From: DAOUVR01 sp034430535
GTDB lineage: Bacteria > Chloroflexota > Dehalococcoidia > E44-bin15
Length of the DNA stretch: 64,000 bases
Direction: 5' to 3'
Assembly (NCBI GenBank): GCA_964443325.1
Contig: CAYUCL010000004.1
Span: 1-64,000, forward strand
In this document: one piece after another, positions 33,086 to 40,489 of the stretch
Layout of the letters: each line of letters opens with the position of its first letter
Numbering within the stretch: the first letter of the stretch is position 1
Position numbers and translations under genes: made by a program
Notes under the pieces: model-generated
Database searches by the model: none
The model's input: the letters and a program-made list of their open reading frames with translations, nothing else
What the model was told of the DNA's origin: nothing

Positions 33086-33582
33086 CGCAGGTGGAAGGGT
33101 CTTCAGCGGAGTCTCAGCCACAAAAGGAACCGGCGTCTTCAGAGGAACTGCGCAAGATCATTGTCGACGGAGATGCCGAGGTACTGGTAAACTGCGCCGA
33201 GCGTATAGGGAGGAAGCTGAAAGAAATGAACCTGGCGACGCATCAAATACGAGGCATCCTCGGTGCTATTCATATGATCGAGACGACCTGGTCCTCTAAT
33301 CCGGCTGAAGCACAGCGGGAGCTCCGTCTGCTGAAGCCCAAGCTGGCATATCAGTCAAAGAAAGTGAAGGAAACACTGGATGGGCAGGATGTATTTCCCG
33401 TGGAGGAATTGCGAGAGGTCATTTGCGGCGCTATTGACATCGTGCTCAAGCAAACAGACGAGCCAGAGGCAGGCGGAAAGGCAAATGCGGGGGGGACGGA
33501 GCGCCACAACTCCTTCAGGCGCTTGGTGAGTTTCTTTGAGGCCATTGTCGCATATCACCGCTACCACGGCGGCAGGGACTAG
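33082..33582 (+). CDS. csm2: Type III-A small subunit Csm2
   Basis: The 166-residue small helical protein has the Csm2 pattern: LRKIIVDGDAEVLVNCAERIGRKLKEMNLATHQIRGILGAIHMIE, then LRLLKPKLAYQSKK. Csm2 lines the backbone of the effector with Csm3. The ATG at 33082 overlaps the csm1 stop by four bases. A disordered N-terminus of about 20 residues (EGSSAESQPQKEPASS) is longer than in many homologs. Confidence 0.9.
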   Translation: MTQVEGSSAESQPQKEPASSEELRKIIVDGDAEVLVNCAERIGRKLKEMNLATHQIRGILGAIHMIETTWSSNPAEAQRELRLLKPKLAYQSKKVKETLDGQDVFPVEELREVICGAIDIVLKQTDEPEAGGKANAGGTERHNSFRRLVSFFEAIVAYHRYHGGRD

Positions 33583-33591
33583 GGGAGTGTA

Positions 33592-34407
33592 ATGGCAGAA
33601 ACCGAACGTAAAATCCAGTTGCATGGAAGGATATTCATCACCGGCAGCATAGAAATCGTGACTGGCCTGCACATCAGAGCGGCAAGGAGAGCTTTAGCCA
33701 TTGGCGGTTTGGACAATCCTGTAGTGCGAAACCCCATTACCGGCCGCCCTTATATCCCCGGCTCCTCGTTAAAGGGAAAACTGCGCTCCCTGCTGGAAAA
33801 GCACTACAACAAGTCTCAACAATGGGCAATGGGTGGAGTTCGTATCCATGCCTGTTACAAGTTTGACGAAAAGGGAAACAGAATACCCGACGAAGAAGCC
33901 TACTCGAATTGTCAAATCTGTCCCATCTTTGGCATACCTGCAGGGTTCGCCGTGCTACCAACCCGCCTCATAGTGCGGGATGTGCCTCTTGACGAGAACA
34001 GCGCACAAAGGCTAGCCAGGACCAGGACGGAACTCCCCTTCACCGAGGTCAAATGGGAAACATCCCTTGACCGGGTTACCGCGGCGGCTACTCCCCGCCA
34101 GGTCGAGCGGGTGCCTGCCGGTGCCATCTTCGCCCCTTTGGAACTGGTCTACAATGTGTACGAGGATGCCGATGTGGACCGTTTCATGCACCTGCTGGAC
34201 GCCATGCGGTTTCTGGAGGATGACTATCTCGGTGGCCTGGGAACCCGCGGCAGTGGCAAGATCGCTTTCCAGGAGCTTTCACTGACCGCCCGCACCCGCG
34301 AGCGGTATATGGAGGAGAAGACTTTCGAGACAGGGTTATCCCTGAGAGATCTCATGGCCAAGGAAGAGGAGACGATGAACTGGCTACACCAGACGTTCTC
34401 CCGGTAG
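33592..34407 (+). CDS. csm3: Type III-A RAMP backbone subunit Csm3 (target RNA nuclease)
   Basis: The 271-residue Cas7-family RAMP protein has the conserved PYIPGSSLKGKLR motif (53-65) and the upstream GGLDNPVVRNP, where D41 corresponds to the catalytic aspartate that cuts target RNA every six bases. A glycine-rich loop GGLGTRGSGK lies near residue 214. It also has a CYKF...CQICPIFG cysteine cluster, a zinc site typical of this family. It is preceded by GGGGAG. Confidence 0.94.
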   Translation: MAETERKIQLHGRIFITGSIEIVTGLHIRAARRALAIGGLDNPVVRNPITGRPYIPGSSLKGKLRSLLEKHYNKSQQWAMGGVRIHACYKFDEKGNRIPDEEAYSNCQICPIFGIPAGFAVLPTRLIVRDVPLDENSAQRLARTRTELPFTEVKWETSLDRVTAAATPRQVERVPAGAIFAPLELVYNVYEDADVDRFMHLLDAMRFLEDDYLGGLGTRGSGKIAFQELSLTARTRERYMEEKTFETGLSLRDLMAKEEETMNWLHQTFSR

Positions 34408-35460
34408 ATGTTGATCATGGCAGAGACATGGCTGTACAAGCTTAAGCCCCGCTCTTCCTTTCACTTCGGTGAGGGGGGCCTGGGCATTGAGGCTACGGAC
34501 GAAGTCTTCCATTCCGATTCCTTTTTTGGTGCTCTGGCCATAGGTGTGAGAATGTGGGAGGGCGAGAATGCGCTGGTTGAGCTCCTCTCCCAGTTTCAGG
34601 AGCAGCCACCTTTCAGAATCACTTCCCTGTTCCCCTATGCTGGTGAGGTGCTTCTTTTCCCCAATCCCATGGTCAATCTCCCCCTTGAGGGAGAAGCCGA
34701 GGAAAAGCAAGGTATTCGGCTTAAATACGTACGCTTCATCTCCCAGGGTATCTTAGAACCAGTGCTTCGTAGCGAGCCTCTGGATGGGCATCTAATCAGG
34801 GATAACCTTTGTCAGGGTGGAAGGGTGTGGCTTACGCAGCAGGAGCGCACCGCCTTGCCGCTAGCAGGAAATGAACCTATCCTGTGGCGACGCCACATCG
34901 TGACCAAGGTTGCCGTGGATCGGCTGGGTATGGCTTCACATAGCTATTACGCCGCACAGGTTGGTTTCTCCCCTGGCTGTGGTCTCTATTTCCTCCTCGA
35001 AGTAGAAGACCCTGCTTCAAAAAGGCTTGTGGAAAGCGCACTATATTATTTATCTGAGGCTGGACTTGGTGGCGAAAGGAGCGCTGGTCATGGCCAGTTT
35101 TCGTTCGAGTCCGCCAGCCCATTTGCACCATTCTGGCCTACGGATGGGGACTCGTTCATCACCCTCTCGCTTTATCACCCCACACTGCCTGAGCTGGAGG
35201 CCGGTGTCCTAGACGGACAGGCCGCCTACGAACTTACTCAGAGGGGCGGGTGGGTGAACTCTCCAGAGCGAGCGGGGCAGAGGCGCAAGTCCGCCTCCTT
35301 CATCGGTGAAGGGTCTGTGCTATGCTCCCTGGGCAAGCCAAGCTATGGGGAACTGGTAGATGTTACACCGGAACTAGAGCCCGAGAAGCACCCTGTATAT
35401 CGCTACGGGTTTGCCTTCCCCATTGGAGTTCATAGAAGGGTGGAAGTCGATGAGCCGTGA
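34408..35460 (+). CDS. csm4: Type III-A Csm4 (Cas5-like crRNA 5' tag-binding subunit)
   Basis: The 350-residue RAMP begins WLYKLKPRSSFHFGEGGLGIEATDEVFHSDSFFGAL, which matches Csm4, and carries the glycine-rich loop GLGGERSAGHGQF near residue 215. Csm4 caps the crRNA 5' handle and holds Csm1. The ATG directly follows the csm3 stop. A second in-frame ATG (34417) is possible. It overlaps csm5 by 11 bases. Confidence 0.92.
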   Translation: MLIMAETWLYKLKPRSSFHFGEGGLGIEATDEVFHSDSFFGALAIGVRMWEGENALVELLSQFQEQPPFRITSLFPYAGEVLLFPNPMVNLPLEGEAEEKQGIRLKYVRFISQGILEPVLRSEPLDGHLIRDNLCQGGRVWLTQQERTALPLAGNEPILWRRHIVTKVAVDRLGMASHSYYAAQVGFSPGCGLYFLLEVEDPASKRLVESALYYLSEAGLGGERSAGHGQFSFESASPFAPFWPTDGDSFITLSLYHPTLPELEAGVLDGQAAYELTQRGGWVNSPERAGQRRKSASFIGEGSVLCSLGKPSYGELVDVTPELEPEKHPVYRYGFAFPIGVHRRVEVDEP

Positions 35461-36553
35461 ACTGCACAGCACCTATCGGCTGACCCTGGAGACCCTCTCA
35501 CCTATTCACATCGGCTCAGGGAAAGGTGAGTTGCTCCTGGACTACGATTTCATTGTGGAGGGGAACCGTGCACTGGTGGTGAACCTGGAACGGCTGCTGG
35601 GAGAGATAGACGACAAGAGGCTCAAAGCGGCAGGAGCGGATCCAAAGCTGAGTCTTCTGCTGGCCCCAGAAGAGATAGAGCGAGTCAAAGCCTATGAGAT
35701 AGATATCGCCGCAGGGCACCCCGACCGGATTCGGGAGCATGTGAAGGATGCCTTCGACAAGCTTTACATTCCCGGAAGCTCGATAAAGGGGGCGCTGCGC
35801 ACCGCCCTGGCCTGGTCCGCCCACCACGGCGCACTAACGCTGGGCGGGCTGGGTGAGCGCAATGACCCCACAAAGGCCGATGACTCGGTTGAGGCGGGAA
35901 TATTCGACTACGATCCGAGAGACACCCATCGCGAACTGCTACGCGCTATGCGGTTAACCGACGCATACCCGCAGGACGGTGTCATGCCCAGAGCATTGCC
36001 GGTTACCGTCTTTTCGCTTTACGGTCAGCCACCCTCTCTCAAACCAAGGGGAGAGCCAACTTTTTTAGAGGTGATCCCCAAAGGCACCACCATTGAGTCT
36101 ACCCTGACTCTGGATAGATATGTTCTTCGGCCTGAACGCAGGGTACGGCGAATGTATCACTTTCGCAGGCGACACTTTTTCGACCAGTTGGTGGAACGCT
36201 GCCGTGCATTCTCCGCAGAGATAGTTAAGCTCGAGCTTGACTTCTATAGCGATTGCGGCATCTGGAAGCTGCAGGGGTTCTACGAAACGTTGGCGAGGAG
36301 ACAGGCAGCACTGAAAGATAGCGAATTCCTCCTGCCCATCGGTTGGGGCACCGGTTGGTTGGGCAAGACCCTGGGGACCAAGTTGACCCCAGGTGAGGTG
36401 AGCACGGTTGCCGAGACCTATCACCTGGAGAAGTGGCACGGCTCGCTATTCCCCAAAGTCTTCCCCAAGACCAGGCGGCTCGTTGGCGATGGGCAAGCTA
36501 GAGAACCTCTCGGCTGGGTGAGAATTAGCCTGCAGGGCCCCACCGGCCGTTGA
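35450..36553 (+). CDS. csm5: Type III-A Csm5 RAMP subunit
   Basis: The roughly 367-residue protein begins MSRELHSTYRLTLETLSPIHIGSGK and has the RAMP motif YIPGSSIKGALRTAL, as in Csm5, the head subunit that takes part in crRNA 3' maturation. The frame is open from a TTG at 35411, but the ATG at 35450 matches the family N-terminus and overlaps csm4 by only 11 bases. A C-terminal GWGTGWLGKTLG segment supplies the glycine-rich loop. Confidence 0.92.
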   Translation: MSRELHSTYRLTLETLSPIHIGSGKGELLLDYDFIVEGNRALVVNLERLLGEIDDKRLKAAGADPKLSLLLAPEEIERVKAYEIDIAAGHPDRIREHVKDAFDKLYIPGSSIKGALRTALAWSAHHGALTLGGLGERNDPTKADDSVEAGIFDYDPRDTHRELLRAMRLTDAYPQDGVMPRALPVTVFSLYGQPPSLKPRGEPTFLEVIPKGTTIESTLTLDRYVLRPERRVRRMYHFRRRHFFDQLVERCRAFSAEIVKLELDFYSDCGIWKLQGFYETLARRQAALKDSEFLLPIGWGTGWLGKTLGTKLTPGEVSTVAETYHLEKWHGSLFPKVFPKTRRLVGDGQAREPLGWVRISLQGPTGR

Positions 36554-36664
36554 GCCTGCCTGGAAATAGCCATAAACGAAAGCTGGCTGCCATAAAGAAC
36601 GCTAATAGTCACAAGGAGCGCCTGGTTCACTAATCCTCGACACTTTCTGGAGGTAACAAAACAA

Positions 36665-37507
36665 ATGCTGCTGAGCGCCATCATAGCGCTACAAGCCCGC
36701 AAGGAAGCATTATTGCCCCCCTACCTGGGCAAGGCAGCACATGCGCTATTCCTTCGACTTGTGGCCACTACTGACCCCAACATGGGAGCAAAGCTACACG
36801 ATGATAGTGAGGCCAAGCCCTTCACTGTGTCGGGCCTTGTGGGCCTGCCCAGGAGGAGCGCAACAATGCATATCAATGCTGGCCAGGTTTGCTTATTGCG
36901 CTTCACTAGCTATGAGGACGACCTCTCAAACCTGCTGGCGGAAAAGGTGTTGCCATCGTTGCCTCAGGAGTTTGAACTTGAGAACGCCCTCTTTTCAGTC
37001 GAGGATGTCTTCATGCAAAGCGGCGCTCATCCCTTGAGCAGACAAACGTCATATCAGGAGTTAGCTCAAGGGCATCTGCTCGATGCCAGAAGCGCCCCCA
37101 CAAGAGTCAAACTCTTTTTCATGTCGCCTACTACATTCAGGTCGGGGGGGAAGAATATACCGTTGCCGCTTCCAGGATTGGTGTTTGGCAGCCTCGCCGA
37201 CCGATGGAATGCCGTGTCGCCAATCACCATCTCCAGAGAGGTAAGACGTTACGCTGAGGAATTTGTGGCAATTTCCCAATGCCAGCTCAAAACACGTACG
37301 GTGGAAATTGCTGGAGGCAAACAGGTAGGTTTTATCGGTTCGTGCTCGTATGTCGCGCTGAGGCATGACGCATACTGGCGTAGGGTTATGAACCTGCTGG
37401 CGGAGTTCGCCTTTTACAGCGGCGTGGGCTATAAGACAACCATGGGGTTTGGCCAGACGTTCACCCACCGTTTCGCTGCAAAACGCTCCACCTCGCAATC
37501 AAGCTGA
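36665..37507 (+). CDS. cas6: Cas6-family crRNA-processing endoribonuclease
   Basis: The 280-residue Cas6-type double-ferredoxin RAMP has the C-terminal glycine-rich loop FYSGVGYKTTMGFGQT. Histidines H25 and H47 lie in the N-terminal half, where general-base histidines of Cas6 occur. It would cut pre-crRNA within the repeat. The gap to csm5 is 111 bases, longer than between the csm genes, so it may have its own translation signal (GGAGG before the ATG). Confidence 0.88.
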   Translation: MLLSAIIALQARKEALLPPYLGKAAHALFLRLVATTDPNMGAKLHDDSEAKPFTVSGLVGLPRRSATMHINAGQVCLLRFTSYEDDLSNLLAEKVLPSLPQEFELENALFSVEDVFMQSGAHPLSRQTSYQELAQGHLLDARSAPTRVKLFFMSPTTFRSGGKNIPLPLPGLVFGSLADRWNAVSPITISREVRRYAEEFVAISQCQLKTRTVEIAGGKQVGFIGSCSYVALRHDAYWRRVMNLLAEFAFYSGVGYKTTMGFGQTFTHRFAAKRSTSQSS

Positions 37508-38052
37508 GACTTGTTGTAACCTCACTATCAGCCCGGCAGCACAAACCACCAAGCAAATAAACCTCTAATCTTGTTAAGATATATGAATGACATCTTCACG
37601 CTGTGCCAGGCTTGTCCCTAGAGAATTAGGGGCGTTCAATTGAACGCCCCTACAAACGCCACAGGTTTCAGAGAGAGTCAAGAGGGTCCCACACGCGCCA
37701 CGTGTCATTGCGAGGAGCGGCAGCGACGAAGCAATCTGAGCGACGTATTACTAATAGATGAGCTTGCTTCGATGCCACTTGGTCCCTGTCCGCCTTGCGG
37801 ATTCCGATACCCCGTTCGTCCTGAGCCTGTCGAAGGGTTTCCCTTCTAGCACAGATCAAGGTGTGTCCCTATAAGCACATCCCAGAGTGGGTGAAAAAAA
37901 ATAACAAGTACGCTGCGAAGCAGATATCATAGGGATGGGGTAAGGTTTCATAAACGAGTACAGCCACTTGCCAATGTTGGTCGAAAGTGGTAGCATTTTG
38001 GTACCGCAAAATGGTGCATATAGCTTAGATTTCGCCACATTGTTGTCGTCAG
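37508..38052. other. Intergenic stretch rich in dispersed repeats, no CRISPR array
   Basis: This 545-base region between cas6 and tRNA-Met has no convincing gene and no regularly spaced repeats. It contains a perfect 26-base palindrome at 37627-37652, a copy of the TCATTGCGAG...GAAGCAATCT element at 37703-37737 and a copy of the GTTCGTCCTGAGCCTGTCGA element at 37814-37837. Short open frames running through these repeats are spurious. Confidence 0.7.
37627..37652. repeat. Perfect 26-base palindrome
   Basis: The arms TAGGGGCGTTCAA and its reverse complement TTGAACGCCCCTA meet without a loop. The lack of a T-tract argues against a terminator. It looks like a dispersed palindromic repeat, though only this copy is in the window. 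Confidence 0.6.
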
Positions 38053-38127
38053 GGGCTCGTAGCTCAGCGGCAGAGCGATCGGCTCATAACCGATTGGTCG
38101 TAGGTTCGAATCCTGCCGAGCCCACCA
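38053..38127 (+). tRNA. tRNA with CAT anticodon (elongator Met or Ile2)
   Basis: The acceptor stem GGGCTCG/CGAGCCC is perfect. The anticodon arm ATCGG-CTCATAA-CCGAT gives CAT, and CCA is encoded. A paired G1-C72 and the lack of three G-C pairs at the anticodon stem base rule out an initiator. Met versus lysidine-modified Ile2 cannot be decided from the sequence. Confidence 0.93.
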
Positions 38128-38136
38128 CGAAATGGT

Positions 38137-38170
38137 CCCCCCTGACTTACAAGGGGGATTTTTTGTTTTT
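38137..38170 (+). terminator. Rho-independent terminator after the CAT tRNA
   Basis: A CCCCC/GGGGG stem with a ten-base loop is followed by ATTTTTTGTTTTT. It lies ten bases after the tRNA CCA end. Confidence 0.8.
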
Positions 38171-38270
38171 GTTGACAACCATAGTTGCTTCATGATATAT
38201 TCCTGAACGACTGATAAGCTCTCTTGTAGTTTTCCGTGAAGAGCTTCTTTACTCGTGGTCAGGTCATTTC

Positions 38271-38318
38271 GGCCAGACCCCATTATTTTGGCGTGAAAGT
38301 GCGCCTCGGGGTCTGGCC
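38271..38318. repeat. 11-bp inverted repeat with 26-base loop
   Basis: GGCCAGACCCC (38271-38281) and GGGGTCTGGCC (38308-38318) are perfect inverted copies in the 329-base gap between the CAT tRNA and the antitoxin gene. A weak T-rich tract follows, so it could be a terminator or a dispersed palindrome. No other gene is seen in that gap. Confidence 0.5.
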
Positions 38319-38372
38319 TGTTCTTATCTACGATTGTGCTTGATTGCGCTTTATTTTTGCAGTAGCAATAGA

Positions 38373-38410
38373 TTGAACAATATGGTAGTTTATGGTATAG
38401 TTTGGTATGA
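38373..38410 (+). promoter_or_regulatory. Toxin-antitoxin promoter with 10-bp periodic operator
   Basis: TTGAAC at 38373-38378 is 17 bases from TATAGT at 38396-38401. Overlapping this are three direct repeats at exact 10-base spacing: TATGGTAGTT (38381), TATGGTATAG (38391), TTTGGTATGA (38401). Such spacing puts them on one face of the helix, as expected for cooperative ribbon-helix-helix binding and autorepression. Confidence 0.6.
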
Positions 38411-38456
38411 ACATATTATATGACTATCGATTCATACAATGCAATAAGGGGGAGCG

Positions 38457-38711
38457 ATGACCAGAACTGTTAAAGTAACTCTGAGCTTACCACATGGATT
38501 ACTTCGCTTTGCTGATGGATTGGCTGCCAGGGAAAAGGTTAGTCGCAGCAAATTCATAGCTGGTGTTCTACAGAAGCTGGCTGACAATGAAGAGGAACGT
38601 CTAATGGCAGAAGGCTATCTGGCTATGGCAAACGAAAACCAGGAATTTGCCGAGACTGTTGTGCCATTGGTTGATGAAGTATTATCGGATTGGAAGCGAA
38701 ATGGCCATTAG
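38457..38711 (+). CDS. Ribbon-helix-helix antitoxin
   Basis: The 84-residue protein starts TRTVKVTLSLPHGLLRFADGLAAREKVSRSKFIAGVLQKLAD, a MetJ/Arc/CopG-type beta-strand plus two helices for DNA binding. An acidic C-terminal tail (NENQEFAETVVPLVDEVLSDW) is likely the toxin-neutralising part. A GGGGGAG site precedes the ATG. It overlaps the mazF-type toxin by 11 bases. Confidence 0.82.
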   Translation: MTRTVKVTLSLPHGLLRFADGLAAREKVSRSKFIAGVLQKLADNEEERLMAEGYLAMANENQEFAETVVPLVDEVLSDWKRNGH

Positions 38712-39042
38712 CCGTGGTGAGATATACTGGGTAAACTGGAATCCGGGAAGGGGTAGAGAGCAGGTCGGCATACGACCTGCTCTCGTTATTCAGAACGATA
38801 CAGGCAATCAATACAGTCCGACGACCATCGTTGCTGCTATTACTACAGCCCCAGTCAAGGCATATCCATTTATCGTGCCCATTACAGCCTCTGAAAGCGG
38901 ATTGCCGCAGGACAGCAGTGTGAATCTCTCTACCATATTGACTGTCTCGAGAGATAGACTGAAAGATAAGTGTAGTGAGCTCAGTGCCCAAAAGATGGCC
39001 GAAGTGAATGATGCGATCAACAAGAGCCTGGCACTGGATTGA
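38701..39042 (+). CDS. mazF: MazF/PemK-type mRNA interferase toxin
   Basis: The 113-residue protein begins MAISRGEIYWVNWNPGRGREQVGIRPALVIQND, the MazF signature with the RP(A/V)(L/V) strand, and has the TTAPVKAYPFIVPI and SSVNLSTILTVSRDRL regions that form the ribonuclease groove. MazF cuts single-stranded mRNA at short motifs. The ATG at 38701 overlaps the antitoxin stop, so the pair is translationally coupled. Confidence 0.9.
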   Translation: MAISRGEIYWVNWNPGRGREQVGIRPALVIQNDTGNQYSPTTIVAAITTAPVKAYPFIVPITASESGLPQDSSVNLSTILTVSRDRLKDKCSELSAQKMAEVNDAINKSLALD

Positions 39043-39132
39043 AACAAACGTAGTGTCGAGGTTTCGCTCGTTCGTGGTAGCAATATAGATATAAAGCCTG
39101 TCTGACTCTGCACACAAGGAGATAACAGCCCC

Positions 39133-39272
39133 TTGATCCGTGAGTCCGGATTCAAAAGAGTCGTATGTTAGTTGGTTTTTTCTGAGGCGTGAAGGTCCTT
39201 CTGTGAAGGATTCCTTCACCAAAGCTGAGGGAGAGGACTCCCTCAGTCCTCAAGAAGAATCCACGGATTAAG
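39133..39272. repeat. Structured 140-bp repeat, copy A
   Basis: It matches 47708-47848 along its length. Ends TTGATCCGTG and CCACGGATTA are imperfect inverted repeats. Two strong hairpins lie within: GTGAAGG...CCTTCAC (39189-39219) and CTGAGGGA...TCCCTCAG (39225-39246). The rest of the 315-base gap after mazF shows no gene beyond an 18-codon frame at 39344. Confidence 0.65.
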
Positions 39273-39357
39273 GAGCCAATCAAGTATCGATAAGAGCGTT
39301 GTGTATGCTATAATACTGGTGTATCACGATGGAAGGGGGGACTATGGGTATTGAATC

Positions 39358-39684
39358 CTATAGTTGCCCCTTCTGCTTTTCAAACTTCCATCGATCATAG
39401 TATATGAACATGATATTACATCTAGCAGCCTTCCTTAACAAATGAGAACAACTATCCTGTCGGCACGCTATAACCAATTTGAATATATCCACACTGCGCA
39501 AATAATCCACTAAACATGCTATATCTCCATCGCCTGTTATGACTACAGCCTTATGGTTATTGTTAATAATTATCATTGCGTGTAGAACTATCTCGGCATC
39601 ACAATTCCCCTTGATTTTTCCGTCAAGCAATGGGAGCACAGTCTTGTAGACTAGAGTGTACTCATAATCTTTTATGTCACTCAA
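39358..39684 (-). pseudogene. Truncated NYN (PIN-like) domain protein
   Basis: The 108-residue frame from a TTG contains GNCDAEIVLHAMII and VVITGDGDIACLVDYLRSV, matching the second half of NYN/LabA-type RNase domains, and ends CNIMFIYYDRW as those domains do. The first half, with the FIDxxN strand, is missing: an in-frame TGA lies a few codons upstream. It is probably a decayed gene. Function as a nuclease is unlikely. Confidence 0.55.
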
Positions 39685-39737
39685 ATAATATTGTCAACAT
39701 TTCAAATTGATCCACTACCGGATTTTTGTTGTTGTTA

Positions 39738-39766
39738 TTGACAGTCCCCCTACCCTAAATTAGAAT
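39738..39766 (+). promoter_or_regulatory. Sigma-70-type promoter for the zinc-ribbon/recombinase/RNase H operon
   Basis: A perfect TTGACA at 39738-39743 is 17 bases from TAGAAT at 39761-39766. The first gene begins 19 bases downstream, giving a very short leader. Confidence 0.7.
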
Positions 39767-39784
39767 GAGGTAAGACGGTGAAAG

Positions 39785-40486
39785 GTGAGCAAAGGAAGAC
39801 AGCTATACGAGCTTCAAGAGGTTGACCTGGAGATAGAGGCGAAGCAGGAAGCTCTGTCTAACGTGCAGAGCCGATTAGGCCAGAGCCAGGCTCTTGATGA
39901 GGCTCGCGCTAATCTTGCTACACAGAAGAACTGCGTTTATGAGCTAAATGCAAGCCAGCGAGCTGGGGAGTGGGAGGTGGAGGACCTGCGAACGAAGGTA
40001 GCCGATATAGAGCAGAAGCTTTATGGTGGCGCGCTGAAAAACCCCAAAGAGCTGGCAAGTCTTCAGGAGCAGGCGGAACATCTTAAAAAAAGACGTAGGG
40101 AAGAGGAAGATAAAGTACTTGACATAATGACTGAATTAGAGGCGGCACAGGCGAAATTAGCGATGATAAGCCAGGAGGTAGAAAGTTTTGAGAAAAGCTG
40201 GAAGGAGGAGCAGACCGAGCTTTCCAGGGAGCAGGATAGGTTGAGCACTAATTTAGCTAACCTTGAGCAGAAGCGAAAAGACCTCGGCTCAAGGATCGAT
40301 GCAGCGAGCCTGAGGCTTTATGAAGAACTAAGGACAAAGAAACAGGGCAGGGCAGTGGCCAAGGTTGAACAGGGCATGTGTCAGGGATGCAGAATTGTCC
40401 TCCCGGTGAGAGAGTTACAGCGAGCAAGAGCAAGTCAAGAATTGGTGCAGTGTGGTAGTTGTGAGAGGATTCTTTTCGTGAGCTAG
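39785..40486 (+). CDS. Coiled-coil protein with C4 zinc ribbon (CT398-like)
   Basis: In this 233-residue protein, residues 1 to about 185 form a long antiparallel coiled coil (many E/K/Q/L heptads, such as LQEQAEHLKKRRREEEDKVLD). The C-terminus is a zinc ribbon, CQGC...CGSC (GMCQGCRIVLPVRELQRARASQELVQCGSCERIL). This matches the CT398/zf-RING_7 family, linked to RNA or secretion roles in other bacteria but without a settled function. The start is GTG at 39785. It precedes the degenerate recombinase gene by three bases. Confidence 0.82.
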   Translation: MSKGRQLYELQEVDLEIEAKQEALSNVQSRLGQSQALDEARANLATQKNCVYELNASQRAGEWEVEDLRTKVADIEQKLYGGALKNPKELASLQEQAEHLKKRRREEEDKVLDIMTELEAAQAKLAMISQEVESFEKSWKEEQTELSREQDRLSTNLANLEQKRKDLGSRIDAASLRLYEELRTKKQGRAVAKVEQGMCQGCRIVLPVRELQRARASQELVQCGSCERILFVS

Positions 40487-40489
40487 GCG

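Noticed and set aside
37640..37849. 69-codon plus-strand frame
   Set aside because: It runs through two dispersed repeats and its sequence (CHCEERQRRSNL) is the usual read-through of such elements.
37508..38052. CRISPR array downstream of cas6
   Set aside because: No regularly spaced repeat was found; the repeats present are unrelated dispersed palindromes.
39344..39400. 18-codon frame after a TATAAT and GGAAGGGGGG
   Set aside because: The signals look good, but there is no matching -35 box and the product is too short to judge; it is perhaps the start of a truncated zinc-ribbon gene.
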